DNA of 64,000 bases, from the NCBI GenBank assembly GCA_000996695.1, contig LCAT01000003.1:1-64000 (forward strand), written 5' to 3'. Under the pieces are notes generated by a model. The model worked only from the letters and a program-made list of their open reading frames with translations. It made no database searches and had not been told where the DNA came from. This document shows positions 50,766 through 59,586 of the stretch, piece by piece. This DNA is from a candidate division TM6 bacterium GW2011_GWE2_41_16. Its GTDB lineage: Bacteria > Babelota > Babeliae > Babelales > Babelaceae. Both the position numbers and the translations under genes were made by a program. Every line of letters starts with the position of its first letter. Position 1 is the first letter of the stretch.

Positions 50766-51188
50766 ATGAAAAACATAACAACAATATGTGCCAGTGTTTT
50801 ACTTGTAATCACGAGCATTGCACAAGCATCACATGTAACTATCGAAAACAAAACAGGAGAGACTAAAACGGTGCGTACAGCTACTTATGGTTTGTGCGGT
50901 AAAGGTTGGACTGACATATTAAAACCAGGTGAAAAACACGATCGCGTAGAACGCGGTGTATGCGTTATAACATATATCGTTTTACTTGACAGTAAAGGTA
51001 ATGAGCTTGAGCAATTTAAATACATTCTTCCCGACGAAAGACTCAGAGATATTAGCTACACCATCGAAAAAAACGGATCAGTCATAGCGTACTCAGATGC
51101 TGAGGATTTTGGAAGTTTAAATCGTAGTTATGGGCACAGTGGTCTCACCGTTACTGCAGATGGTAAAAGAACCGAAAGAAAAATCTAG
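50766..51188 (+). CDS. small exported protein, beta-rich
   Basis: About 140 residues. The ATG at 50766 follows AAAGGAG. The signal peptide (TTICASVLLVITSIAQASH) cleaves near residue 21. The mature part is strand-rich: VTIENKTGETKTVRTATYGL, ILKPGEKHDRVERGVCVITY, FKYILPDERLRDISY. The PGE turn and CVITY resemble the exported product at 48655-49179. No family was recognised. It precedes a terminator cluster. Confidence 0.6.
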   Translation: MKNITTICASVLLVITSIAQASHVTIENKTGETKTVRTATYGLCGKGWTDILKPGEKHDRVERGVCVITYIVLLDSKGNELEQFKYILPDERLRDISYTIEKNGSVIAYSDAEDFGSLNRSYGHSGLTVTADGKRTERKI

Positions 51189-51196
51189 TGAAGACC

Positions 51197-51214
51197 AGCG
51201 GCTTTTAAGCCGCT
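51197..51214 (+). terminator. hairpin with GCGGCTTTTAAGCCGC core
   Basis: AGCGGCTT and AAGCCGCT pair 8 bases after the stop of the exported gene. The core matches 42163-42182. Confidence 0.6.
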
Positions 51215-51277
51215 GCATCTGACCAGTTTTTTTCAGTATGTTATTTTTTTTGACTTTATCTTTGGCTTCTATTTGGT

Positions 51278-51322
51278 ATCGCATTCATCCCAAGGCTTAA
51301 AAAGCCTTGGGATGAATGCGAT
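51278..51322. terminator. 21-bp hairpin between convergent genes
   Basis: Arms 51278-51298 and 51302-51322 pair perfectly with loop AAA. Confidence 0.75.
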
Positions 51323-51331
51323 TTAAGTAAA

Positions 51332-51364
51332 CAAAGAGGAAGGATCTAAATCCTGTCCTCTTTG
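51332..51364 (-). terminator. ymdB terminator
   Basis: ACAAAGAGGA...TCCTCTTTGT stem with an inner AGGAT/ATCCT and one bulged base, just after the ymdB stop. Confidence 0.7.
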
Positions 51365-51365
51365 T

Positions 51366-52223
51366 TTAATCTCTAAACATGAACTCATCAAAAGACAGCA
51401 TATCACGCGTTACTGATACGCGCTCAATCTTTTGTGCTTTTCCATCTACACCAATACACAAAACCACACCCGTTAAAACAAACGGTGGTTTGGTGGATAC
51501 GCTAAACTTAGAAGGCATTTGGGTTATAAGGTTCTGCAAAACTGATTCGGTGTTCATACCAAGCATTGAGTTTGTAGAGCCACACATACCAAGATCCGTC
51601 ACAAAAGCTGTTCCTTTAGGAAGTATTTTTTCGTCAGCAGTTGGTACGTGCGTATGCGTACCAACGATAGCAGAAACCTGCCCATCAAAATAATGGGCAA
51701 GGCCCATCTTTTCTGAAGTTGCTTCAGCATGAAAGTCTACAAGAACAATGTCGGCACGACTTTTGATAAGGGTAAGTGCCGTCTCGAGTGTTTTAAATGG
51801 GCAGAGCAAGAGCTCGCGCATAAACACCCTACCTTGCAAATTGACCACTGCAATAGGCCTATCAAAAATTGGCAAGCTGATAAACGCTATACCTGATCCA
51901 GGGCATCCACTGGGATAATTCAATGGACGTAAGAGTGTTTTGCTGGTTGAAATAAAATCCACAATCTCTTTACGAGAAAACGAGTGATTACCGCCGGTGA
52001 TCACATCGACACCTTGTCGTTCAAACTCGCTTACAATGGCGGGTGTGATACCCCTACCGCCTTTGGCAGAGTTCTCGCCGTTTACGATCACAAGGTCTGG
52101 GCAATATTTATCGCGTAAATGCGCAAGCGCGCTCTGCAAAAGAGCGCGCCCAGGTATTCCAACAATATCGCCAATCATAAGAACAGAAACAGTTTTTTTT
52201 GAAACATTCTCTTTAACGTGCAT
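51366..52223 (-). CDS. ymdB: YmdB-family metallophosphoesterase
   Basis: This 285-residue protein has the YmdB pattern: VLMIGDIVGIPGRALLQSAL (metal Asp), IVNGENSAKGGRGITP, VDVITGGNHSFSRKEIVD, VNLQGRVFM, DIVLVDFHAEATSEKMG and VGTHTHVPTADE. YmdB is a cAMP/cGMP phosphodiesterase required for biofilm and sporulation decisions in Bacillus; role here is unproven. Its start overlaps the end of rny by 11 bases, the common rny-ymdB pairing. Confidence 0.92.
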   Translation of the reverse strand: MHVKENVSKKTVSVLMIGDIVGIPGRALLQSALAHLRDKYCPDLVIVNGENSAKGGRGITPAIVSEFERQGVDVITGGNHSFSRKEIVDFISTSKTLLRPLNYPSGCPGSGIAFISLPIFDRPIAVVNLQGRVFMRELLLCPFKTLETALTLIKSRADIVLVDFHAEATSEKMGLAHYFDGQVSAIVGTHTHVPTADEKILPKGTAFVTDLGMCGSTNSMLGMNTESVLQNLITQMPSKFSVSTKPPFVLTGVVLCIGVDGKAQKIERVSVTRDMLSFDEFMFRD

Positions 52224-53778
52224 ATTCTATAGCCCGTTTTTCACGAATAATATTTACTTTTATCTGACCTGGGAATGCGACCTCAGCCTCAATCTTTTTA
52301 GCAAGCTCTCGTGCAAGCATGAGCGCATCAGTATCCGCCAAAAGATCTTCTTCAACAATAACGCGAATTTCGCGCCCTGCTTGAACCGCATAGGCCTTTT
52401 TGATTCCCTTGAATGAATAGGCAAGTTCTTCCAACTTCTCTAAACGCTTAATATACGTAGAGAGCGTCTCGCGACGTGCACCAGGACGTGCTGCAGAAAT
52501 TATATCAGCAATCAAAACGATCGGTCCGTAGATTGACGTGAATGGCACTTCTTCGTGGTGGGCTGCAATGGCAGAAACGACCAGTGGATTTTCTCCACAG
52601 TGTTTTGCTATATCTGCACCAACCAACGCATGTGGGCCCTCTTGTTCACCGGACACTGCTTTACCAATATCATGAAACAAGCCAGCTCGTAGTGCAAGTT
52701 GTGGATTTGGGATACCAAGTTCTTCAGCAAGCATGCGCGCAAAAAGACCAACCTCGATACTATGCGCCAAAACATTTTGTGAAAAGCTGGTACGAAAGTG
52801 TAATTTGCCCAGTGCGGTTACAAGTTCTTGTTTTACCCCTTGCAAATTAAGCTGCAAAACAGCGTTTTTGCCATATTCCTCGATCATGTCATCAACTTCA
52901 CGCTCACATTGCGCAACCGTTTCTTCAATACGCGTCGGATTTATGCGACCGTCAACAATAAGTTTTTCGAGTGAGCGTCGTGCAATTTCGCGACGAACCG
53001 GATTAAATCCAGAAATGGTAATGATCTCGGGGGTATCGCCAATAACAAATTCCATGCCCGTGGCCATTTCGAGCGCTTTGATGTTACGCCCTTCTTTACC
53101 GATGATACGACCTTTCATGTCGTCATTGGGTAAATGAACTACGTTTGATGAGTGGGACGAAACTACATCAGCCGCTTGCCGTTGCATAATATTTATAAGA
53201 AGCTGAGATACTTTTTCTTTAGCATTAGTACGTGCATCTTCTTCAACCTTTTGCATCCAGCGATCTTGTGAACGAGTAACTTCTTCGCGTAACGTATCGC
53301 AGAGAAGAGTTCGCGCTTCATCACGAGAAAGTTTAGCAATAGACTCGAGTTTATAGGTTAACTGTTCTTGTCCATGCTTAAGGTCTTCTTCTTTTTGACG
53401 AGTAAAATCTTCTTTTTGAATCAGCGTCCGCTCTTTTGATTGAAGTTCGAGTTGTTTATTCTCAAGCTGCTGTTCCTTTTGTCCGAGCTGATCAAGACGT
53501 GAATCAAGTTTGAGTTGCGTTTTTTCAAGAACTCCGCGCTCACGACGAATTTCTGAATCAAATTCCATTTTTTTACGATACAACTCATCTTTGAGTTTGA
53601 GTTGTGCTTCACGACGTTCATTTTCGAAATCACGTCTGAACTGCTCTCCAAGAGCCTTAACTTCTTTTTCTTTTTGTGAACACAAAAGACTTTTCTTTTG
53701 CGCTCGTAAAATTAAAATAACACCGAGAATGTTTATCACAACACCCACGGCTATGCCGATTATAGAAACCACATCCAT
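52213..53778 (-). CDS. rny: ribonuclease Y
   Basis: This 521-residue endoribonuclease has an N-terminal membrane helix (IIGIAVGVVINILGVILIL), a long coiled coil at about 30-180, a KH domain (MKGRIIGKEGRNIKALEMAT) and an HD domain (LAHSIEVGLFARMLAE, GLFHDIGKAV, VVSAIAAHHEEV). It initiates mRNA decay and processing at the membrane. The C-terminus ends in EIRVIVEEDLLADTDALMLA, as expected. It is followed by ymdB with an 11-base overlap. Confidence 0.95.
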   Translation of the reverse strand: MDVVSIIGIAVGVVINILGVILILRAQKKSLLCSQKEKEVKALGEQFRRDFENERREAQLKLKDELYRKKMEFDSEIRRERGVLEKTQLKLDSRLDQLGQKEQQLENKQLELQSKERTLIQKEDFTRQKEEDLKHGQEQLTYKLESIAKLSRDEARTLLCDTLREEVTRSQDRWMQKVEEDARTNAKEKVSQLLINIMQRQAADVVSSHSSNVVHLPNDDMKGRIIGKEGRNIKALEMATGMEFVIGDTPEIITISGFNPVRREIARRSLEKLIVDGRINPTRIEETVAQCEREVDDMIEEYGKNAVLQLNLQGVKQELVTALGKLHFRTSFSQNVLAHSIEVGLFARMLAEELGIPNPQLALRAGLFHDIGKAVSGEQEGPHALVGADIAKHCGENPLVVSAIAAHHEEVPFTSIYGPIVLIADIISAARPGARRETLSTYIKRLEKLEELAYSFKGIKKAYAVQAGREIRVIVEEDLLADTDALMLARELAKKIEAEVAFPGQIKVNIIREKRAIEYAR

Positions 53779-53796
53779 CGCTGCATCTTTCTTAGT

Positions 53797-54066
53797 TTAT
53801 GTGCAAGAAATCGTTTTATCCGAAAGAATTGCAGAAGAAACATTTTCACTTAATATCTGACAATGCCTTTCGTACTTGAGTACCTCAAGCGAAAAAGCTA
53901 AAGCAGCACACACGAACATTTTTTTTCGTTGATCACCGGATATGCTTGCACCTAAAGTGCGTACATGATCTTCAAGTCTTTGTGCAGCCTCAGCGAGCAG
54001 TTCGCGATCTTCATCACTCATAAGCGTTATGGTTTCTCCACAAATCGTAACCACAATTTTATTCAT
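53797..54066 (-). CDS. zapA: cell-division protein ZapA-like
   Basis: This 89-residue protein has KIVVTICGETITLMSDEDRE, then LAEAAQRLEDHVRTLGASIS, the ZapA N-terminal strand pair and the coiled-coil helix; the end is KYERHCQILSENV. ZapA bundles FtsZ filaments. Its ATG overlaps the stop of the upstream coiled-coil gene by one base (TAATG), so they are coupled. Small size and low complexity lower certainty somewhat. Confidence 0.8.
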   Translation of the reverse strand: MNKIVVTICGETITLMSDEDRELLAEAAQRLEDHVRTLGASISGDQRKKMFVCAALAFSLEVLKYERHCQILSENVSSAILSDKTISCT

Positions 54067-54335
54067 TATTTGGACTCGCTTATGATTGAATCCACCGTTT
54101 TTATAAGCTCATCAGCAAAAAAGCTTGTAAGTTCTTTTTCTTGATGCATTTCTTCAAGTGAACGATTTCCAAGTAAAATATTTTCTTCAAGACACTTGTT
54201 CTGTTCACGCAATTGAGCGTTTTCGGCTCGCAAAGCAACAACTTCTTGCTGCAGCGAATCGAAAAACGCTCTCTCTTGTTGTACTTTTTCTACAAGTATC
54301 CGTATTCTTTGTTCCAAAAGTTCCATGCCGTTCAT
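54066..54335 (-). CDS. ZapB-like coiled-coil protein
   Basis: About 89 residues. The ATG at 54335 (MNGMELLEQRIRILVEK) follows AAGGGGTC. The whole protein is a coiled coil with a leucine heptad (LQQEVVALRAENAQLREQNK), as in ZapB, which links ZapA to the nucleoid-associated division machinery. Pairing with zapA supports this. Homology to ZapB is inferred from architecture; any short coiled coil could look alike. Confidence 0.65.
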   Translation of the reverse strand: MNGMELLEQRIRILVEKVQQERAFFDSLQQEVVALRAENAQLREQNKCLEENILLGNRSLEEMHQEKELTSFFADELIKTVDSIISESK

Positions 54336-54433
54336 AAAGACCCCTTTTCTACGTAAAACATTGAATGCTTCAAAAATGAACGTAGTCAAGGGACAAAGAA
54401 CGTGTCAAGGAACGTCAAAAGATACACAAAATA

Positions 54434-54781
54434 CTATTTCTTTGCGAGTGCCACAACACTATCAAAAGCAGCTGAATCAAAAATAGCAATTTGGCTAAGC
54501 ATCTTACGGTCAAGCTCAACATGCTTTAATTTCAGACCGTGAATCAAGGTATTGTATTTCATGCCACGAGCCTTAGCTGCAGCCGAAACACGTGTGATAA
54601 ACAATGAGCGCATGTCGCGTTTTTTTAATTTACGGCCGACAAAGGCAAAAGCCATTGCACGACGCAACGTTTCAGCTGCGCGTCTAAAAATATTTCCACG
54701 TTGTCCCCAAAAGCCTTTAGCAGCTTTTAAAACTCTTTTATGGCGTTTTTTGGTCATCATTCCGCGTTTAATACGTGACAT
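54434..54781 (-). CDS. rplT: 50S ribosomal protein L20
   Basis: This 115-residue protein starts MSRIKRGMMTKKRHKRVLKA with AKGFWGQRGNIFRRAAETLR and DMRSLFITRVSAAAKARGMK, all diagnostic of L20. It is essential for early 50S assembly. It follows rpmI after 38 bases in the conserved infC-rpmI-rplT order. L20 can repress its operon in other bacteria; no such operator was checked here. Confidence 0.97.
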   Translation of the reverse strand: MSRIKRGMMTKKRHKRVLKAAKGFWGQRGNIFRRAAETLRRAMAFAFVGRKLKKRDMRSLFITRVSAAAKARGMKYNTLIHGLKLKHVELDRKMLSQIAIFDSAAFDSVVALAKK

Positions 54782-54819
54782 AATACTCTTTCGTAAGTTA
54801 CTTTATGTATATTATTTAC

Positions 54820-55011
54820 TTAAATTAATGGAGCTATGTGTTGCACATCTCTACTGTTGATGTATGCACCCTTACGCAATGAACGTTTGCGCTTTGAACT
54901 TTTTTTAGTCAGCAAGTGACGACGAAAAGCGCTTGAGTGCTTAATCAAACCATTCTTTGTTTTTTTGAATCTTTTTTTAGCACCTGAATGCGTTTTCTTT
55001 TTATTCTTCAT
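54820..55011 (-). CDS. rpmI: 50S ribosomal protein L35
   Basis: About 63 residues. The start at 55011 ([18 protein letters not shown]) gives the usual L35 N-terminus; upstream ATGs are not conserved. The pattern K-T-x-S-x-A-x-K-R-F-K and the ending [11 protein letters not shown] (normally ...KALLP) are typical. Basic; binds 23S rRNA. It lies between infC and rplT. Confidence 0.93.
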   Translation of the reverse strand: MKNKKKTHSGAKKRFKKTKNGLIKHSSAFRRHLLTKKSSKRKRSLRKGAYINSRDVQHIAPLI

Positions 55012-55160
55012 CAGAGTCCATTCCATTGTAGATTTGTTTTGATATAACAAAATTCACTAGTGAGATTTATACATATAATAAATTGGAAAGGTGGTGTGAG
55101 TCAAAAATAATGTGCCTCTTTTTATGATGCACTATGACAAACACCATTGCAATCCTAATA

Positions 55161-55724
55161 TCATTTGTTTTTTAAGTAATAAATTCTTGACCAAATATGT
55201 CCTGCTTGTTGCTCTTTTTCTTGCATAAGATTTCCACCAAAATCAGCTTCTGTAAGGAATTGATCAACTTTCGCAAAAAAGGCTGGTCCACGTTCTTCTT
55301 TAGTAAGCATTTCACGGCCCTTACCAAACGTGAGCGTCAACTTAAGATGCTTACCATCTTTTAAAAAATTCACGCCCTGGTTCATTTTGGTGAGAAAATC
55401 ATGCTCTGCAATTTTAGTACGAAATTGCAGCTCTTTGATTTCAATGACCTGTTGCTTCTTTTTTGCTTCGTTTTGTTGCTTTTTTTTCTCATAGAGCATT
55501 TTGCCATAATCGATGATTTTGGCAATGGGATAACCCTCTGAGCCTTGTTCTGCTATAACAACAAGGTCTAAACCGGCAACAGCGGCTTGACGAAGAGCAT
55601 CTTCTTTTGAGACGATACCTTCATTTTTGCCATCTGCACCAATAAGCTGCAACTTGGGGAAAGCAATACGCTCATTGATCATAGGCCCTTTTTCTTGGGA
55701 TCCTTTTACCAAACCTTTTGACAT
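55161..55724 (-). CDS. infC: translation initiation factor IF-3
   Basis: This 187-residue factor prevents premature 30S-50S joining and proofreads initiation. The N-terminus has MINERIAFPKLQLIGADGKN and GIVSKEDALRQAAVAGLDLV, and the C-domain has AKIIDYGKMLYEKKKQ then IKELQFRTKIAEHDFLTK, all conserved. Here the start is an ordinary ATG at 55722-55724, not the AUU of enteric infC, so that autoregulation is not indicated. It starts 3 bases after recA. Confidence 0.95.
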   Translation of the reverse strand: MSKGLVKGSQEKGPMINERIAFPKLQLIGADGKNEGIVSKEDALRQAAVAGLDLVVIAEQGSEGYPIAKIIDYGKMLYEKKKQQNEAKKKQQVIEIKELQFRTKIAEHDFLTKMNQGVNFLKDGKHLKLTLTFGKGREMLTKEERGPAFFAKVDQFLTEADFGGNLMQEKEQQAGHIWSRIYYLKNK

Positions 55725-55727
55725 AAA

Positions 55728-56855
55728 TTACTCTAACCCTTCTTCTAAAAGTTCGTCTTTTTGCACTGTCTCATTGCAACCCAAAAAAACGGCGCTGTTT
55801 TTTTCTTTCATCGTAGAACGCACCTGTGATTCAACACGCGCTGCTAACGCTTTGTCTTCCTTGAATAATGCAATCACTGCATCGCGTCCTTGACCTATTT
55901 TTTCACCGTCGAATGCAAACCATGCACCTGATTGTTTTACCACACCATATTCTAATGCTGCATCAATCAAGTCACACTCTTTACTCAGGCCTTCACCGAA
56001 CATAAGGTCTAAGGTTACGATGCGAAACGGAGGAGCCATTTTGTTTTTTGCGATCTTGATTTTTACGCGATTACCTTTTTGAAGTCCCGATTTATCCTTA
56101 ATATTTTCAATTTTTCTTACATCAATACGAATCGATGCATAGAACTTGAGTGCATTACCACCCGAGGTGACTTCTTTATTTGCGAAAGGCATCGCATTGA
56201 TCGTATGACGAATCTGATTAATGAAAATAAGAGCTGTCTTCGATTTATGAACAATCGGCGTAAGCTTACGCAATGCTTGAGACATAAGACGTGCTTGCAA
56301 GCCAACGTGCTGATCACCCATATCACCATCAAGTTCAGCCTTAGGAACCAAGGCCGCCACAGAGTCAATAACGATAAGATCAATGGCTCCTGAGCGAATA
56401 AGCATTTCAGCAATGTCTAAAGCTTGTTCTCCAAAATCTGGTTGAGAAATAACTAAATCGTTAACGCATATACCAAGCTTAGACGCATATACTGGATCAA
56501 GGGCATGTTCAGCATCGATAAATGCGCAGATGCCACCTGTTTTTTGTGCCTGGGCGATTGCCTGAAGAGCAAGGGTAGTTTTACCCGATGCTTCAGGTCC
56601 ATACACTTCGGTAACGCGTCCACGAGGAAAACCATTGATACCTAATGCTGCATCAAGCAACATAGAGCCGGAAGATATGACATCAACAGCCGCCATCGCT
56701 TCGCTGTTTTGTCCAAGAAGCATCACAGAACCTTTGCCGTACTGCTTATCAATTTGCCCAAAAACTACGTCGAGCATTTTCTTTTTTGATTGAATTTCGG
56801 CACTTTGAGCCGCAGCGAACGGTACCGTTGCGCTTTTTTTTGTTGGTTGGGTCAT
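55728..56855 (-). CDS. recA: recombinase RecA
   Basis: This 375-residue ATPase forms filaments for homologous recombination and the SOS response. Walker A is [13 protein letters not shown] near 84, with [15 protein letters not shown], the L2 loop region [11 protein letters not shown] and [17 protein letters not shown]. Length is slightly above normal, with a basic N-terminus. Located upstream of infC and downstream of a PpiD-like gene. No LexA box was checked. Confidence 0.97.
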   Translation of the reverse strand: MTQPTKKSATVPFAAAQSAEIQSKKKMLDVVFGQIDKQYGKGSVMLLGQNSEAMAAVDVISSGSMLLDAALGINGFPRGRVTEVYGPEASGKTTLALQAIAQAQKTGGICAFIDAEHALDPVYASKLGICVNDLVISQPDFGEQALDIAEMLIRSGAIDLIVIDSVAALVPKAELDGDMGDQHVGLQARLMSQALRKLTPIVHKSKTALIFINQIRHTINAMPFANKEVTSGGNALKFYASIRIDVRKIENIKDKSGLQKGNRVKIKIAKNKMAPPFRIVTLDLMFGEGLSKECDLIDAALEYGVVKQSGAWFAFDGEKIGQGRDAVIALFKEDKALAARVESQVRSTMKEKNSAVFLGCNETVQKDELLEEGLE

Positions 56856-56879
56856 GATACCTTAAACGTCCTAATCGTT

Positions 56880-58778
56880 TTATGAAACTGTTTTTACAAG
56901 TTGATCTACTACATCTTGTCGTATATTTATTGTAACATGTCTGCCAAGTGACGCAATGACGCTATCTAAAAATTGGTCGCCTTGCGCTCCTTGTCCGCCT
57001 GATACACCACATACTTTTTCTGATGGCAATAGTACTTTGTCGAGGCGTACGAAATATGCTCGCGCATCATTTTTATCAACAAATCCTTTGTTAATGTGTA
57101 CGATTTTTTTCATGCGATCTATGGGCGCTTTTTTATTTTTGAGTCCATCCCAATCAGCCGAAGAAGATACGTTGTAAGTATTAAAGTTCAGGGCAAAATG
57201 GTTTTTAATGGATTCAGGATTGGTAAAAAATTGAGCAGTCAATAACTCAACGTCTTTGTCGAACGCAACATGTGCTTTTTCTAATGCATAATCTTGTGCG
57301 ACCTGAGTCTTTACTTGCTCAAAAGGCAACTGTCGTGAAGGCTCAAATAATACAAGTTCTAAGACATTGGTATTATCTACAAGTTTGCGCGCGCCGGGGC
57401 GTACAAGACCTGCAAGTTGTTGATCATGTATTTCAGTTTTTTCTGCCTTGTGTTTTTGAGCAAAAGCATTAAAAGAACCTTGATCTTTGCGAAGAACACC
57501 ACGAATTTCTTGGCCAAATACTTTTGCAAACGTTTTCGTCTTAATATCTTTTTCAATAACACTACGCACAGATGTCAAATCTTTGTATGTTGCATACTCT
57601 TTTTTGTTACGCGCAAGTATCTCAAAACCGCTACTGGTTTTGAATATAGGGCTTACTGACCCGTCTTTAAAAAGAGCGAATGCTTTTTCGTAACGTACTT
57701 TATCGTCATTTGAGAGCTTCGACAAATCACTTTGAGCTGTAATAGACCCAAAATCTCCACCTTGAGCAGAACTCTTTTTATCCGTAGAGAACGAACGCGC
57801 AAGCGCAGCAAACTGTGATGGGTCTTTTTGAAGTTTTGCGACAATTTCTTGTGCTACTTTTTCATCGGCCACTACAATATGGTTCAAAAATACACGCTCA
57901 GGTTTAAGCACATATTCTTTTTTGTGTTCATTATAATATTTTTGAATTGCGTTTTCTGAAATAGTTCTCTCAAAATTTTCAGCTTTAAAGGTCCACAAAA
58001 AACCAGTGCGCTTTTCGGTTGTCCAATATTTTTTGTTTTTTTGATTTTCGCTGTCGTAAAATGCATGCAATGTTTTGTCATCAACTTTTTCCGCTTGTTG
58101 TTTTTGCAAATAGGTTAAAAAGTCGAGTTCTGCAACACTGAACGTTCTTGGTGCTGAGTCCTGTAAACAAATTAATCGAGACTTGGGTTCATAGTTGGCG
58201 TTTTTTATAAGTTTTAATGCCAGGTCTTTTTTTAATGCATTCTCAAACATTCTATCAAAATCACTCAAGGTTAACCCTTGGTGCGCAAGATGCTCTACAA
58301 AAGCAGAACGCTGAATATTTCCATTTTGGTCGTACAAATACTGAGGAACAAGATCCCCAAGAGCTCCCATCACATAGCGAGGGTCTTGCAATTTTTCTGC
58401 GCTATAGTCACCAGAAAAAACAAGATCCTGTTGATCGGTGAAGAGTTCAAGAAGTTTTTCATTTTTTAATTGATTGATAGCGTATGTTCCAGGATCACTG
58501 AGACCTTGCATATTAATTATGACCTGAGCAAACGAGCCAAATTGCTGATTGAAGTATGTAATGATTTTTTTAAATTCTTGTACTTTAAGACGAAGTTCTT
58601 GTCGAGTAATTTCGCTATCACCTACACATCCTACGCATGATGCACTTTGGCTTTTTTTAAATAAAGACATTAACCCTGAAAAAGAGAATGAACCAATCAA
58701 TGCAATCACCATTACAGCAACGATGATTTGCATGCTGCGCTTACCGCCCATTATGTTATCTCGTATCTCTTGTATCAT
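56880..58778 (-). CDS. PpiD/SurA-like peptidyl-prolyl isomerase
   Basis: This 632-residue protein has one N-terminal membrane helix (MQIIVAVMVIALIGSFSFS) and a SurA_N-like helical domain. The parvulin domain (about 290-385) has RVFLNHIVVADEKVAQEIVA and FAALARSFSTDKKSSAQGGD followed by FGSI. The rest is helical and periplasmic. PpiD assists outer-membrane protein folding near the Sec translocon. Unusual: a CVGC motif just after the helix (ASCVGCVGDSEIT). Typical E. coli PpiD has 623 residues, so length matches. Confidence 0.85.
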   Translation of the reverse strand: MIQEIRDNIMGGKRSMQIIVAVMVIALIGSFSFSGLMSLFKKSQSASCVGCVGDSEITRQELRLKVQEFKKIITYFNQQFGSFAQVIINMQGLSDPGTYAINQLKNEKLLELFTDQQDLVFSGDYSAEKLQDPRYVMGALGDLVPQYLYDQNGNIQRSAFVEHLAHQGLTLSDFDRMFENALKKDLALKLIKNANYEPKSRLICLQDSAPRTFSVAELDFLTYLQKQQAEKVDDKTLHAFYDSENQKNKKYWTTEKRTGFLWTFKAENFERTISENAIQKYYNEHKKEYVLKPERVFLNHIVVADEKVAQEIVAKLQKDPSQFAALARSFSTDKKSSAQGGDFGSITAQSDLSKLSNDDKVRYEKAFALFKDGSVSPIFKTSSGFEILARNKKEYATYKDLTSVRSVIEKDIKTKTFAKVFGQEIRGVLRKDQGSFNAFAQKHKAEKTEIHDQQLAGLVRPGARKLVDNTNVLELVLFEPSRQLPFEQVKTQVAQDYALEKAHVAFDKDVELLTAQFFTNPESIKNHFALNFNTYNVSSSADWDGLKNKKAPIDRMKKIVHINKGFVDKNDARAYFVRLDKVLLPSEKVCGVSGGQGAQGDQFLDSVIASLGRHVTINIRQDVVDQLVKTVS

Positions 58779-58828
58779 TAGTCGTTCCTTTTCTTAAGAT
58801 GTTTCTTTTCTAACATCACTTCGCCAGT

Positions 58829-59455
58829 TTATACCTTGATAATTTTATATCCGGTTAACTTGTTTTTGCGTGCGATATTAGTAACCATATTTTGTACCTT
58901 CTCAAGCAGCATCACGTCCGTTACAACTTGATACCATTTTTGCTCACACACCCTTTTGCCTTTGTGTATTTTTATGCAACGTTCTACTGCATGTACAGGA
59001 TAACCTGCCAAAAGAAGCTTGTCTTTAAATTTATTTGCTGAGGTTTTTGTTCCAAAACCGGCAAGCTGTGCATACGCTCTTTTGCTCTTAACCTGTTTGT
59101 GAGAAATAAGAACGGGCGATGTCGTTGTTATTTTTTTTACCATTTTTTGAGAAGCTTGTTGATGCGACATTGTCGATGGCTTGGACGTTTTTGTTACTTC
59201 CACGGCCTGCTGCTCATGCCTATCATCTTTATATTCTTCTTCTGTTATGCGTTCGGAGCTGCGTTTTGCGAGATATCCATTACGTGCAAGGGCACATAGC
59301 GCTCCTTGAATTTTCTCATCCAGTGTATATTGACGAAGAAGCGAATTATATTCTTTCGCTATTGATCGCTTGCCCCAAAAATAGCCAACGACAAAAAAGA
59401 ACATGCACGATAATAGTGCACCGGCTACCATATATTTTTCGTACGACTTTTCCAT
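58829..59455 (-). CDS. SPOR-domain membrane protein
   Basis: This 208-residue protein has an N-terminal membrane helix (GALLSCMFFFVVGYFWG). A Ser/Thr/Lys-rich linker follows, then a C-terminal SPOR domain (AYAQLAGFGTKTSANKFKDK...GYPVHAVE...KWYQVVTDVMLLEKV). SPOR domains bind denuded glycan at the division septum. GGAGCAGC precedes the ATG. Its role is probably in division or cell wall; this is inferred from domain and neighbourhood. Confidence 0.85.
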   Translation of the reverse strand: MEKSYEKYMVAGALLSCMFFFVVGYFWGKRSIAKEYNSLLRQYTLDEKIQGALCALARNGYLAKRSSERITEEEYKDDRHEQQAVEVTKTSKPSTMSHQQASQKMVKKITTTSPVLISHKQVKSKRAYAQLAGFGTKTSANKFKDKLLLAGYPVHAVERCIKIHKGKRVCEQKWYQVVTDVMLLEKVQNMVTNIARKNKLTGYKIIKV

Positions 59456-59488
59456 GCTGCTCCAAAATTTTCAGTTCAATAACGATGA

Positions 59489-59572
59489 TTCCACCCTCGA
59501 CACGCAAGCTCCCAGCGCTCCATAATGGCAGTAAGTACGTGCCATTTGGGCCGCAAGGCTTGACCTGATTAA
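59489..59572. repeat. dispersed repeat (copy 6)
   Basis: It is the inverted counterpart of 33478-33545. The reverse strand reads CAGGTCAAGCCTTGCGGCCC then GCACGTACTTACTGCCATTA and GGAGCGCTGGGAGCTTGCG. Mismatches are few over about 70 bases. Confidence 0.75.
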
Positions 59573-59586
59573 ATAAAGACAGAAAA

